A stretch of DNA of 64,000 nt from Desulfofundulus luciae (GCF_030813795.1 NZ_JAUSUX010000009.1:1-64000); one strand, 5' to 3'; positions 8,810 to 18,479 are shown, numbered from the stretch's first letter. Notes: generated by a model not told the origin, from the letters alone. Program-made: numbers and translations.

Positions 8810-11800
8810 TTATTTAACTTTTTCCACAATCTTTTCTGCTCCTAGACAATAGTGTTCAATCCTCATTACAGACTCCCAACCCAGGCGGGCCGGATCCTGG
8901 ATGGGGTAAATTGTGGGTAACGAGGTGCAGTTAAATACCACGTAGAGCCAGTAATCCTTTTTAAGCCGTTCTGCCGTCTTATACTCATTGGCAGTGAGGG
9001 CAATCTCGCCAATGGTGGCCCGGCCCTTGACCTCGATAAAGCGGACTTCAACGGCAGTTTGCGGGTCCTCCGGGTGGGGCTTACGCGAGATCAGATCAAA
9101 TCCCCGGTTTTCCTTCTCAACACTTTCCACCTGCCAGCCACGGGCCTTTTCATAGGCTATCACGGCCTGTACTGCAATTTGCTCGATCTCGTCGTCCCGG
9201 ACCATCTGGACAATACCAGGGGCAGTTCGTTCCGGGTGCGGCAGGACCCAGGCCCTACTGTGGTGTTGGATACCGGCAATGGTGCATTGGCGTTCCTGTT
9301 GCAATTCCTCCCGCCGCCGTTCCAGGCGGGCATTCAATTCATCCAGGCGGTCCTCCGTAATCTTGATATTGGCGGCCAGAAGCGGATTTTGCTCCCCGGT
9401 CTGCTGGCTTTCCAAAAGTTCTGCCATCCGCAAATTCTGGCGGTGAATCAGCTCGTTCAAACTGATCTCCAGGTGGCGGGAAATCGTTTCGATCTCTTTT
9501 TCCCGGCGGGCTATGATTTCCGCCAAAAATGACTGCAGGGCCTGTTCGATGAGCGCCTGCTCCACCTGGTCGCGGCCCGGCAACCCGGCATCATCAGGTA
9601 CTGCAGTACCGGCCGGCGCCGGGATAAGGTCCAAAAAGATGGTGGGCTGACGAACGGTCATCGTACCGTTCATGAAAGTCTGCACCACAAAGAGACGGCG
9701 GTGCAAGGTATGGCCGCGACCGTCCCGGATGGCGGCCGAATACACGTCTAACCGGGATGGTTCCTTACAATGCAAATCGAAGAAAACTGCGCCGCGCCTC
9801 AGGTCGTCCTGAACCCGCTCCAAGACGTATTCCCGCACACACTCAAACAACGGATGGCCAGGCGTCACCCACTCCAGGGTTGGATCGCCTTTTAAAAGGT
9901 TCTTGTCAAAGACAATATTTTTATATTCACGACCTAGCTTGCCAAAGCGTGATTCTAGCCTCTCACCTAAAGGCCATAGGGTGCGAGGGATCCGCCCCAC
10001 ACGGTAGACGTGTTGCCCCTTTTTTACCTCTTTTGGGTGAATTCCAGCCAGGGGGCCGGCCTGGACAAAGAAATCCTCAATCACTTCGGGGACCAGCCGG
10101 CGTTCCTTTGCCTCGGCCGATTTGCCGATGATAGAGGATAGATTCAACTCCCGTTTGGCCAGACCTTCCAGGGTGGAATGCGTGATCCTGCGAAAGCGCT
10201 CAGTATCCACCTGCTCGACAATGCGGCTTTTGATTACATCTTCAGTGAGGTTGCGGGCGTACATATCCCGCAACATGCGTTCTAACTGGTTAGCGGGGAA
10301 GACATCACCTAGAACATTGAATACCTTGCCGGTGCGCTTGGGATCCAGATCATCTTCAATTTTCTTAATGCGCTCGAATAATTTTTGCAAGACGCGGCCT
10401 TCACGGGTGTTGGTGGCCACAAAGTTAAAGATCAGACAGTCCTTTTCCTGACCGTAGCGGTGGATGCGGCCCATGCGTTGTTCTAACCGGACGGGATTCC
10501 AGGGGATGTCGTAGTTGATCATGAACCAGCAGAACTGGAGGTTAATACCTTCACCGGCCGCCTCGGTAGCCACCATGACCTGGCATTCCTCCCGGAACTC
10601 CCGCTCGGCATAGATACGTGTGCCAGGGGTATCCCGATCCCCGATTTTCATGCCGCCGTGAATCTGCGTTACTTTAAGATTCCACTCTTTCAACTTTTTC
10701 ACCAGGTAGTCAAGGGTATCCTTATGTTCGGTAAAGATGAGGAGCTTCATTTTGGGATCTTTAAAAATACCCTGGTTCGTAAGCACCTCTTTCAATTTAA
10801 CCAGCTTCGACTCCACTTCTCGCTTTTCCAGGTGGAGAGCCTGCTTGATTAGCCTGTCTAGCTGAATAATTTCATCTTTAAGGGCGACCGGGTCAACCGA
10901 GGCGACTACACCCTCCAACTGGGCGATGATTTCCTGTTGCTCTTCTTCAGGAAGGTCGTCGAAATCCTCGGGTAGCTTTTTTTGCATTTGCTCCCTGCGG
11001 TATTTTTCCGGGTCCGCCAGGATCTTTTCACGCTTTTCTTTCATCCGCTCCAGGCTGCGCCGCACTGCGTAAATGCTGGAGGCAAAACGCCTCTGCAGCA
11101 TGGCCATCGTAAATCCGAGGGCGCGTCCCCGGGCAGAGTCATCAGCGGCAGCCTTAATAGATTGTTCCTCAACGTAGCGGGTCAGAGCATCGTAGAAATC
11201 ATATTCATCAAAATCAATTTGAAATTCCACGGTTTCTACCTGGCGCCTGGTAAAGAGGGTCTTCACCTCACCCGTATTGGGATCCGGAAAAGTCACCAGA
11301 GCCTCCTTCACCCGGCGCAGATAAAAAGGTGCCTCCTGCCGCCGCATAGCCTCTTCCAGGCTTTTCACATCACCATAGATATCTTTGTCCAATAATTCGA
11401 GAAAGAGACAGAAATTCTCGGGGTCGCCCTTGTGCGGCGTGGCCGTCATTAAAAGGTAATGGTCTGTCATATCGGAAAGCGCCTCGCCTAATTGATAGGC
11501 CAATGTCTTTTTGTCCGCACTGTAGGCACTCATTTTATGGGCCTCATCCACAATGATGAGGTCCCAATGGCTACGAAGCAAGCTTTCTTTGGCATCCTCA
11601 ATACGGGATACCCATGATATTGAAGTAATTACCTGGTTTTTTTCCTGCCAGGGATTTAATCCGTAATTTGCCCGGAGCACATCACTTCGGACAACCTCGA
11701 AGTGCTCGCGGAATTTGTCTTTCAATTCCCGCTGCCACTGAAAAGACAGATTGGCCGGCGTAATGATGAGGGTACGCTTGATTAACCCCCGAATCTTTAA

Positions 11801-12298
11801 TTCTTTAATTAACAGACCAGCCATGATTGTCTTGCCGGCGCCCGGGTCATCTGCTAATAAGAAGCGGATGCGGGGAAGTTTCAGGAAGTAGTCGTAAACG
11901 GCCTCTAACTGGTGGGGCAACGGGTCAACCCGGGCAATGGATAGAGTAAAGAAGGGGTCGTACTCATAGGCCAGCCCCAACCGCATGTCCTCTATTCCGA
12001 GGCGGAATTTGCCAGCGTCGCCATCAAACGGCTCTTTCTCCGGTGTGGCCTCCAGGGTAGACAGTTGTTCAGGCGAAAGAATGGGTTCGTGAACCTGGCC
12101 GGTATTTAATCCCTTACCGATAAGCTTGATGGATTCACCCATCGGGATCGCAACAATTACTTGAACCGGCTCCGGAAAAATAGGCCCGCGCACTATTACG
12201 TTTGGTTTGAGTTGATCCTTAATCACTTGGAACACCTCTCGTCCCATGCGATAGAGACTAAATGTAGTCTCAGTTCTTTTATACTTGACAGATGTCAA
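8810..12298 (-). CDS. SNF2-type DEAH helicase with C-terminal nuclease-like (DUF3883-like) domain
   Basis: A superfamily II helicase/translocase of 1162 residues. Motif I is DDPGAGKTIMAG (150-161), motif II is DEAH (251-254), motif III reads MTATPHKG, and motif VI is QRMGRIHRYGQ, as in SNF2/HepA-type proteins. The C-terminal 100 residues contain GFDLISRK followed by FIEVKGRA, a D...ExK pattern like the DUF3883/Mrr-type restriction endonuclease fold (about residues 1050-1130). The gene lies 6 bases after the MBL-fold gene and just upstream of the OLD-like gene. With the methylase and DUF499 ATPase it forms a helicase-methylase-ATPase core. The expected job is DNA translocation and possibly cleavage of unmodified invader DNA (inference from family). 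Confidence 0.88.
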   Translation of the reverse strand: MTSVKYKRTETTFSLYRMGREVFQVIKDQLKPNVIVRGPIFPEPVQVIVAIPMGESIKLIGKGLNTGQVHEPILSPEQLSTLEATPEKEPFDGDAGKFRLGIEDMRLGLAYEYDPFFTLSIARVDPLPHQLEAVYDYFLKLPRIRFLLADDPGAGKTIMAGLLIKELKIRGLIKRTLIITPANLSFQWQRELKDKFREHFEVVRSDVLRANYGLNPWQEKNQVITSISWVSRIEDAKESLLRSHWDLIIVDEAHKMSAYSADKKTLAYQLGEALSDMTDHYLLMTATPHKGDPENFCLFLELLDKDIYGDVKSLEEAMRRQEAPFYLRRVKEALVTFPDPNTGEVKTLFTRRQVETVEFQIDFDEYDFYDALTRYVEEQSIKAAADDSARGRALGFTMAMLQRRFASSIYAVRRSLERMKEKREKILADPEKYRREQMQKKLPEDFDDLPEEEQQEIIAQLEGVVASVDPVALKDEIIQLDRLIKQALHLEKREVESKLVKLKEVLTNQGIFKDPKMKLLIFTEHKDTLDYLVKKLKEWNLKVTQIHGGMKIGDRDTPGTRIYAEREFREECQVMVATEAAGEGINLQFCWFMINYDIPWNPVRLEQRMGRIHRYGQEKDCLIFNFVATNTREGRVLQKLFERIKKIEDDLDPKRTGKVFNVLGDVFPANQLERMLRDMYARNLTEDVIKSRIVEQVDTERFRRITHSTLEGLAKRELNLSSIIGKSAEAKERRLVPEVIEDFFVQAGPLAGIHPKEVKKGQHVYRVGRIPRTLWPLGERLESRFGKLGREYKNIVFDKNLLKGDPTLEWVTPGHPLFECVREYVLERVQDDLRRGAVFFDLHCKEPSRLDVYSAAIRDGRGHTLHRRLFVVQTFMNGTMTVRQPTIFLDLIPAPAGTAVPDDAGLPGRDQVEQALIEQALQSFLAEIIARREKEIETISRHLEISLNELIHRQNLRMAELLESQQTGEQNPLLAANIKITEDRLDELNARLERRREELQQERQCTIAGIQHHSRAWVLPHPERTAPGIVQMVRDDEIEQIAVQAVIAYEKARGWQVESVEKENRGFDLISRKPHPEDPQTAVEVRFIEVKGRATIGEIALTANEYKTAERLKKDYWLYVVFNCTSLPTIYPIQDPARLGWESVMRIEHYCLGAEKIVEKVK

Positions 12299-12304
12299 AA
12301 AAGA

Positions 12305-13162
12305 TTAATCAATAGTTACCTCAATAAAAGGCCTTTCATTTGAATTCATTCCAAATTTAACAACAATTACCCCATCATTTCTAGTAGTCACACATTTTCT
12401 TTCTTCTTTCCCACCACTCCGTTTGTACACAGTCCATCCTTTTGTATGCTTTGCATATCTATCAGTTGCACTAGTGTCGCAAAATCGCCCGTCCGAAATA
12501 ATAGTCAATCTAGGGTTAATGTATTCAAATAAAGCAGATGAAAAGCCCGAATCCCTCCCATGATGAGGCGCCACCAAAATATCTGTATCTTTTATGGCCG
12601 TAAGAAATTCTTCTTGCTCAAGGAGCTCATTCCATGAAGGTGGTTCGTTATCCCCAGGAATTATTATTTTAGATTTAGCATATGATACAATTGTGACAAC
12701 ACTATGATTGTTTAGATTAGAAGTTGCGCAAGACGAAGGAATAAATCTAACAAACCTAACACCGCCATTGTTATCATCTAAAAATGGGTTTTCACTTGGT
12801 GATACAGGATGAACATATTCACTATTTACTTCCAGGTATTTATCAATTATGGTTGTGTCTTCTTTACGGTTCCCCGCTCTAATCTCGTCTTCATTTAAAT
12901 GTTTAGGCCTAACTAATACTTTAGGTTTTAATTCACCAAAATTCAGAATGTCGTCAAGGTGATCACGATGCGGATGAGTAATAATAACACCATCTAATTG
13001 TTTAACATTCCATTTATTTTTTAGATGGAGAAGCGGACTAAATTCCAAATTATCATCACTATAAGAACCGGTACCTAAATCCACCACAATATGTTTTCCA
13101 TTAGGTGTTTTTATATAGGCAGCACTTCCATGTTGGACATCCCAAAAAACTAAAGTTAACAT
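12305..13162 (-). CDS. ComEC/Rec2-like metallo-beta-lactamase-fold hydrolase
   Basis: A 285-residue stand-alone metallo-beta-lactamase-fold protein. The metal motif HxHxDH is present as THPHRDHLDD (62-71), a later metal ligand region reads PGDNE, and APHHGRDSG is the signature found in the C-terminal domain of ComEC and related phosphodiesterases. There are no membrane segments, so it is not a DNA-uptake channel. The gene is AT-rich and ends 6 bases before the helicase start, so it heads or joins the defence operon. Free-standing ComEC-like hydrolases recur in defence islands, often beside ATPases or proteases. The substrate is unknown; nucleic acid or a cyclic nucleotide are possibilities. 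Confidence 0.82.
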   Translation of the reverse strand: MLTLVFWDVQHGSAAYIKTPNGKHIVVDLGTGSYSDDNLEFSPLLHLKNKWNVKQLDGVIITHPHRDHLDDILNFGELKPKVLVRPKHLNEDEIRAGNRKEDTTIIDKYLEVNSEYVHPVSPSENPFLDDNNGGVRFVRFIPSSCATSNLNNHSVVTIVSYAKSKIIIPGDNEPPSWNELLEQEEFLTAIKDTDILVAPHHGRDSGFSSALFEYINPRLTIISDGRFCDTSATDRYAKHTKGWTVYKRSGGKEERKCVTTRNDGVIVVKFGMNSNERPFIEVTID

Positions 13163-13210
13163 TTTTTACCCTCCTTGTATGGTAGCAATTGAGACCTAAT
13201 CGCTATCAAA

Positions 13211-13314
13211 TGCTCGCTAATAATTTAATAATCTCATCTAAACCTGGAAGACGCCCGGCGCTTCCTGGTCAGGTGCTGCGCTAACAATTTAATAATCATC
13301 TCTAAACCGGAAAG
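13211..13314. repeat. Imperfect direct repeat (~40 bp, two copies)
   Basis: gctaataatttaataatc followed by a tctaaacc-type end (13211-13250) recurs as gctaacaatttaataatc with the same end (13273-13314), with the two copies about 62 bases apart. They lie in the AT-rich spacer between the MBL gene and the broken membrane gene, where leftward promoters would be expected. They could be operator sites or scars of a small duplication. Confidence 0.45.
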
Positions 13315-13390
13315 GTGATGGTTAACCAAAGGCCTTCAGGATTACTATTTGTTTTAGAAAATTTCTCTTAACTTTTTCACCTCATTTTCT

Positions 13391-14085
13391 TTAGCCTTCG
13401 TTAAGGTTCCTTTTTACAGTCAACACCAAAAAACCCATGATTGCCTGTTTAACACGATATCTCCCAAACCTTAAATACCGCAAATAAGAAAGGATAGACC
13501 CCCCTAACGAAATAAAAAAGATAAATAATACGATAGTGCAATTAATTGACTGATCTGCACCAGATATTCTAAAAAATGCACCTGGAACTATGCCTCTAAT
13601 TATTATTGATAAGGAAAATAAAAGCAAAGATATTCCCATTCCTCGATAAAATCCTTCTCTGTATTGATAAACTTCCCGATCAAGGGAAACACCATTTTGC
13701 ATCACAGTTTCATCACATATTGCATAGACCCATTCAGGTTTTAACTCACTTACTTCCACATCGAAAGTCTCAGAAATTTTTAACCGTACAGCTTCAAGTA
13801 TAGTGTTAGGAATACCATCTGAATGATTACCTGAAAGCATTAATTCCTCAACATTGGGAAAAAGCTTAGATAATAGGTTACCTAATGCTTGGGCAAAATG
13901 GCCTAAATAATAAGCAATTAAAATAATTAAAATTAAAGCTGCGGCATTGTTAAGATTCATTAGAACAAGGGGGACTCTCGGGTAGCAAATTGTCCAGAAG
14001 AGGATAACAATTGCAGTAAAAATATAAAACCAGGTAGTAAATAACCAAAAATGTCATAAAGAGTTATTTTTACTTCTTTAAGCAT
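13391..14085 (-). pseudogene. Membrane protein of unknown function, broken by a -1 frameshift
   Basis: The open frame 13391-13960 encodes 189 residues with about three membrane helices and looks complete, but its N-terminus lies upstream in another frame. From the ATG at 14085 the sequence reads MLKEVKITLYDIFGYLLPG then FIFLL. Shifting one base near 14014-14018 continues AIVILFWTICYPRVPLVL directly into MNLNNAAALILII. The composite is a typical membrane protein of about 231 residues with its first helix restored. A single missing T in the stretch around ttgcagtaaa explains it. Function is unknown. The gene is AT-rich like the rest of the island edge. A sequencing error is the main alternative to true decay. 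Confidence 0.7.
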
Positions 14086-14120
14086 TTCTCAATCCCGGTA
14101 ATTGGGTGTCACCTCCTGCT

Positions 14121-14932
14121 TTATGCCCGGCACACCTTGCACGGCACATATCCCGCCTCCACAGATTCCTCCCTCGTCTTGAACTCCACTCTGTTCCCCG
14201 GCGCTATCTACTGCGCCTACTCGCAGTCCGGCCGGTGGAACTTCTTCGACCGGACGTTGCCGATGTACTTCGCCCCGGCGGTGGGCGCTGCGCCAGCAGT
14301 TCCCCCCACAGCCCCTTCTCCACCTTCCGCGCCTCCCGCTGGAGATTTGCGAACAGATCCGCGTACTTCACGTTCGGCGGCACAGTCATCACCTGGGCGT
14401 AGCCCTCCAGCAGTAGCTCCGCGTTGAACATCTTCGCCCACACTTCGGCCTCGTCGTCGTTTTCCGGCGGGGAAAGCCAGACGTAAGCCAGCAGCCGACC
14501 GTACTTATCCCGCTCGCCCACGTCCAGCCGCTTTTTCGTGTAGGCCGCGGCCTCCTTCCCATAGGGCTCCACCTCGCGGGTGCTCTCTGGGGTGTCCACG
14601 CCGATGAAGCGGACCTTCTCCTCCTTTCCATTCTCCAGGCGGACGTAAACCGTGTCACCGTCGACCACCCGGGTCACGCGGGCGGGTAAAGTTTTAACTG
14701 CGCCCTCGGCGGAGCCCTTCGGCTGGGCTGTAGTGTTTGGGGACACAGCTTTTGCAGGCGCAGGCTCGCCAGAAGGCGCGTTTTCTGCGGCCGGGGCCGG
14801 AGAAGCGGCCGTTTTTTCGCTCTGCGCCGCCGGTTTTTCCGCGGGAGGGGGCATCTGCGCCCGGTCGGTTCTGCAGCCAGCCAACATTACGACAAATAAA
14901 AGCAGCAGGGCAAAAATTAACGCTTTACGCAT
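14121..14932 (-). pseudogene. Decayed thermonuclease-family lipoprotein (frameshift plus two amber stops)
   Basis: The N-terminus is a lipoprotein signal (ALLLLFVVMLAGC, Cys about residue 20), then a low-complexity Pro/Ala linker, then a staphylococcal-nuclease-like domain with VTRVVDGDTVYVRL, RFIGVDTPE and YGKEAAAYTKK. After GLWGELLAQRPPPG the reading frame breaks (about 14280-14290). The following frame encodes AKYIGNVRSKKFHRPDCE, then TAG, AQ, TAG, then IAPGNRVEFKTREE and GYVPCKVCRA, ending at 14121. That is the usual Cys-rich metal-binding tail of this family; the stops replace what should be Trp and Lys codons. The nuclease domain itself is intact, so a secreted nuclease with a scrambled tail may still be made. 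Family and decay are clear; the exact indel site is not. Confidence 0.85.
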
Positions 14933-15065
14933 ATCACATGATTTCCATTTTTACAGAAAAAATCCTTCATTGAAAAATGATTGCTGTAGGGGTGATCTTA
15001 CGATGTGAGCATCAACGATACTTACCGCAATTTAAAATTTCCATCAATCAAACATTGAAGAAATT

Positions 15066-17198
15066 TTAACGCGAACAATTCAGCGGCCGGATCCCCATAT
15101 CTTCCAGGAAATCAACCAGCTCAGAAATGGTTTTACGCGGCCGGCGGAAATACTGACTCCCCCGGATTCTGTAAAACTTCCAGCCCAGGCGCTCCAGGAT
15201 CATCTGGCGGTTCCAGTCCTCTTCCCACTTTTCCGGAGGGTGGGCGATTTCGCCATCGCATTCTACGGCCAGTTTCTTATTATTCGCCCCGAAAACCACG
15301 AGGTCAATTCTCTTGTAGCCGACCCTGTACTGGGGCTTCACCAGATAACCGCGGCCCAGCAGCTCCCGCAGCACCCGCCGCTCAAACTCCGATTCACATA
15401 ACTTCTCCAGATCTTCAGGTAACCTGTCTCCCGCCAGGGCCGGGTTAAGGCAGTACCTGATCAATCTTGCCCGAACGTCCTCCGCATGGAATTCTTCGGG
15501 ATCTATCGAGTAAAAAAGCCACATCTGGTTTCTGGCCCGGCTCGCGGCGACGTTAAAACGACGCAAGTCGTTCATTTTGCTCAGAACCGCCGGGCGCTGC
15601 TCCCCTGCCGCTTCGACCAGCGAAAGGAACATAACGTCCCGCTGGTCACCCTGGAAGAAGTAGGCGTCGCCGCAGAGGATCCGGCGGAGATGCATCTCGC
15701 CTGGCCCCAGTCTTTCCAGGAGCAGCTGGTTGATCAGGCGCGCCTGCGCCGTGCCGAGAAGAGAGATGACTCCCATTGTCATGCCTTCGTAGACAGGGTC
15801 CTCGCAGCACTTGATTACTTGCTCTACAAGGGCCTCTGCTTCCGGCTCGTTTATGTCTCTGCCGGGAGTCCGGAATCCTTTTTCCACGCGCCTGGCAATC
15901 ACGGGCTGCCAGTCTTCTCCCAGTCGGGGATCTCTTTCCCGCAGCGGTAAAATCTTTCCTTCGTACATGACTTCGTTGCTAAACTGAATTGTCTCGGGCA
16001 GACAGCGGAAGTGCTCCCTCAGCAGGATCACTCCGGGGAAGATCAGCCCGGCCAGGTCGTAAAGGCTGAACTGCGGGTCAAACAGCTCTTTATGGGGGAT
16101 GCCCTGCAGGTACTGTTCGATCATCCGGTGGATATGGGCAAGATCCCGGCCCACCCCATATGGGCTGATTTGCTTATCGTCGCCAACGATGACGACTTTT
16201 TTAGCCCGGAAAAGGGCCAGAATGCCCAAAGAATCCATCTGGCTGCTTTCATCTATGATGACCACGTCGAAAGGTTCGTTTAAGGGGTGAAAGCTTTCCA
16301 CCACCCGGTTTAGCGGCATGACCCACACCGGTACAGCGGCGCGAGCCTTTTCCATCTCCCTCTGCGCCAGCGCGCGGTAACGACCGGCATATTTCCCGGT
16401 GCCCTTTCCGATTCTCCGGACGTAGTCCTTCCAGGCAACAAGGCTTCTGCGCTGCTCTTCCGTTACGCGCCCGGCGAGAGTGAGCCAGGTAGAAAGAGCC
16501 ACCAGCTCTGCCACGAGCTTCCCTTCCCTTTGGAAAAGCTCATCGAGCCTCCTCGAAAGCTCCCGGGGGTCCTCTGCATGCATCTTTTTGAGGTAAGTTT
16601 CGGCTTTGCGCCACTCCCAGGCCTCGACGACGTTTTCCGGCGGTTTTAAGGGGCTGCCCTTCCCGCCTTGAAGCACGACCGTTTCGGCCCACTTCGGGGC
16701 TACTTCGGCGAGGCGGGACTTCAACGACTGCAGCTCAGCTTCCATCTTGTGTACTTCGTTCAAATGCTGGATGCGCCGGACCGCTCCGTCCCACCGATCC
16801 CATTCCCCGGCTTCCAGGAATTCGCTTAATTCGTTCCACAGGCCAGAAGCGCCCGGCCGCGCTCTTCCATCCTTCAAGTACCGGTGGACTTCTTCAATTT
16901 TGGTTTTCAGATGGTCAAGCTTAAGCCTTTTCCTAATGAAGACCAGGCGATCTGCAATTTCCCGGACTGTGTCCGGGGTAACTGTACAGGGTACGGCTAG
17001 GCCGAGCTTTTGGATCTCTTCCGCCAGCGGTGCCCATAACTTTTCCTTCCAATCGAAAACGTTTTTAATGATACGGACGTACCCGTCTATTTCGGCGGGA
17101 AGTCGAGATCCCTTCGCGACGAGTTCCGGTCCGCCTACCGCAACTATTTCATTCTGCCAGCGGGTGTGCAGCTTTTTTACCAACTGGCAACGTTCCAC
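15066..17198 (-). pseudogene. 5'-truncated superfamily I helicase with C-terminal VSR-like nuclease domain
   Basis: The 710-residue product has the C-terminal half of a UvrD/AAA_11-12-type helicase. Motif II is VVIIDESSQMDS, motif III region is VIVGDDKQISP, and motif VI is NVAASRARNQMWLFY. A DUF559/VSR-like endonuclease tail follows with RIDLVVF, LAVECDGE and a conserved GWKFYRIRG. No Walker A (GxxGxGKS/T) occurs anywhere in the frame, so the nucleotide-binding half (normally several hundred residues) is missing. The frame opens just after a TGA and would start at a GTG within VLKEVERC. One frame over, just upstream, PLVTAEERIFNRADPEK reads as a natural continuation, suggesting a one-base loss near 17210-17217 on top of the larger deletion. 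It is probably non-functional as a helicase. Confidence 0.72.
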
Positions 17199-17438
17199 TT
17201 CTTTTAAAACTTTTCCGGATCAGCCCGGTTAAAAATTCTCTCTTCTGCTGTCACCAGGGGGTAAAGTGGAAGGCGCCGAAGCAGTACATTCCATCTTCAT
17301 AGCCTGCCAGAAGCATTTGCCTACCCCCCGAAATTTAAATCCTATCTTAAAATCTGTACATCGAATTGTAAGGGGGAAGGGGTGACATATGTGTGTCGGA
17401 GCAAAAAAGTTTTTTATCATCCTCGCCGCCGCCGGTAA

Positions 17439-18479
17439 TTAAACGTCGGGTTGATCATTTACTTCTCTCTTTTGGTAAACGTTCGCGACCCTCTCTGCCA
17501 TCGCGCGCATCTCCTCTCGCAGCCACCGGGGCTCCAGCACCTCCACCATATCTCCCCACTGGAAGAGCCAGCCCACCATCTCGACGATGCCGCAGACCTC
17601 GAAGGAAACCAGGGTGGAACCGTCGGGCAATTCTTCTTCGATTTTCTGGGAAGGGTGATAGAGTACATTTTTCACCCGGTGAGCCACCCGTTTGTTAAAT
17701 TTGAGCAAAACCCGGCAAACTTTTCCGTCGTTGATCACGCCCCAGCTCGAGGCCATGTAGCCGGAGAGGGAGAAATCCCCGGGGTATTCAAAGCGTTCGG
17801 TAGTATAGGGAAAAATGTCTTTGATTTGGTCAATCCTAAAGACCCGGATGTCGTTTCTTTTCAGGCAGCGGCCAACCAGGTACCAGTTCTGGTGCTTGCA
17901 AATTAGGCCGTAGGGCTCCACCACCCGTTCGGTCTCTTCCCCGCTATGGGTGGTGTAGTACCAGATTTTGACCCGGTGGGAGTCCTTGATGGCCTGCACG
18001 AGCGCGTTAAAGAGGCCGCCCACCTTCTCCGGTTCGGCCAGGGTCTCTTCCACGATGTGGATGCGTTTCTGGAGCTTTTCTACCGCCAGTTCTTTGGGGT
18101 CGTAGTGGTACTTGAAGAGGGTGGAAACGAGGGCGTCTTTGATTTCGTTGAGGTGGCCGGAGAGGGCGGAGCCTTTTTGCTGGAGCAGACTCAAAAAAAT
18201 GACCGTCGCGGTCTGGGGGCTTAAACCGGGCAGGTAGCCGGCCTTTATGCCCACGCGCACGGTTTTGCCGGTCTCCTGGCGGACCAGGGGAACGCGCAGG
18301 TAGTTTTCGATGGCGCTTAAGTCCCGGTAAATTTGGCGCTCGCTCACTTCAAACCTTTCGGCCAGTTCTTTGACGGTAACGCCACCGTAAGGGGTCTTTT
18401 TGTTGAGCCAGTCGATGATCATGTTCAGCCGCAGGCCCCGCGTGGCGTCTTTTTTTGCTCTACCCGGCACGACGGACAC
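17439..18479 (-). CDS. WYL-domain transcriptional regulator (HTH_11 + WYL)
   Basis: A regulator of 346 residues. The N-terminal helix-turn-helix (VTVKELAERFEVSERQIYRDLSAIE, about residues 37-62) is followed by a linker and a WYL domain with IWYYTTHSGE, VVEPYGLICKHQNWYLVGRC, then a WCX C-terminal segment. WYL proteins commonly control phage-defence loci and bind nucleic acid or nucleotide ligands. It sits at the right edge of the island next to the truncated helicase and could be the island's regulator, but no operator was identified. Start choice is uncertain because several upstream codons are possible. The 240 bases between this gene and the truncated helicase hold only the frameshifted remnant described there. 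Confidence 0.85.
   Translation of the reverse strand: MSVVPGRAKKDATRGLRLNMIIDWLNKKTPYGGVTVKELAERFEVSERQIYRDLSAIENYLRVPLVRQETGKTVRVGIKAGYLPGLSPQTATVIFLSLLQQKGSALSGHLNEIKDALVSTLFKYHYDPKELAVEKLQKRIHIVEETLAEPEKVGGLFNALVQAIKDSHRVKIWYYTTHSGEETERVVEPYGLICKHQNWYLVGRCLKRNDIRVFRIDQIKDIFPYTTERFEYPGDFSLSGYMASSWGVINDGKVCRVLLKFNKRVAHRVKNVLYHPSQKIEEELPDGSTLVSFEVCGIVEMVGWLFQWGDMVEVLEPRWLREEMRAMAERVANVYQKREVNDQPDV

Noticed and set aside
1218-12298. DISARM, BREX or Dnd/Pgl system
   Set aside because: No drmA/drmB/drmC, PglZ, BrxL or Dnd-type proteins are present; the methylase is DUF1156 type and the ATPase DUF499 type.
14170-14240. Pyrrolysine or other amber read-through in the thermonuclease tail
   Set aside because: A frameshift is also present and the stops fall at W and K positions, so decay is simpler; kept only as a check item.
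14106-14427. Rightward frames over the thermonuclease gene
   Set aside because: They are antisense shadows of the GC-rich nuclease gene without ribosome sites.
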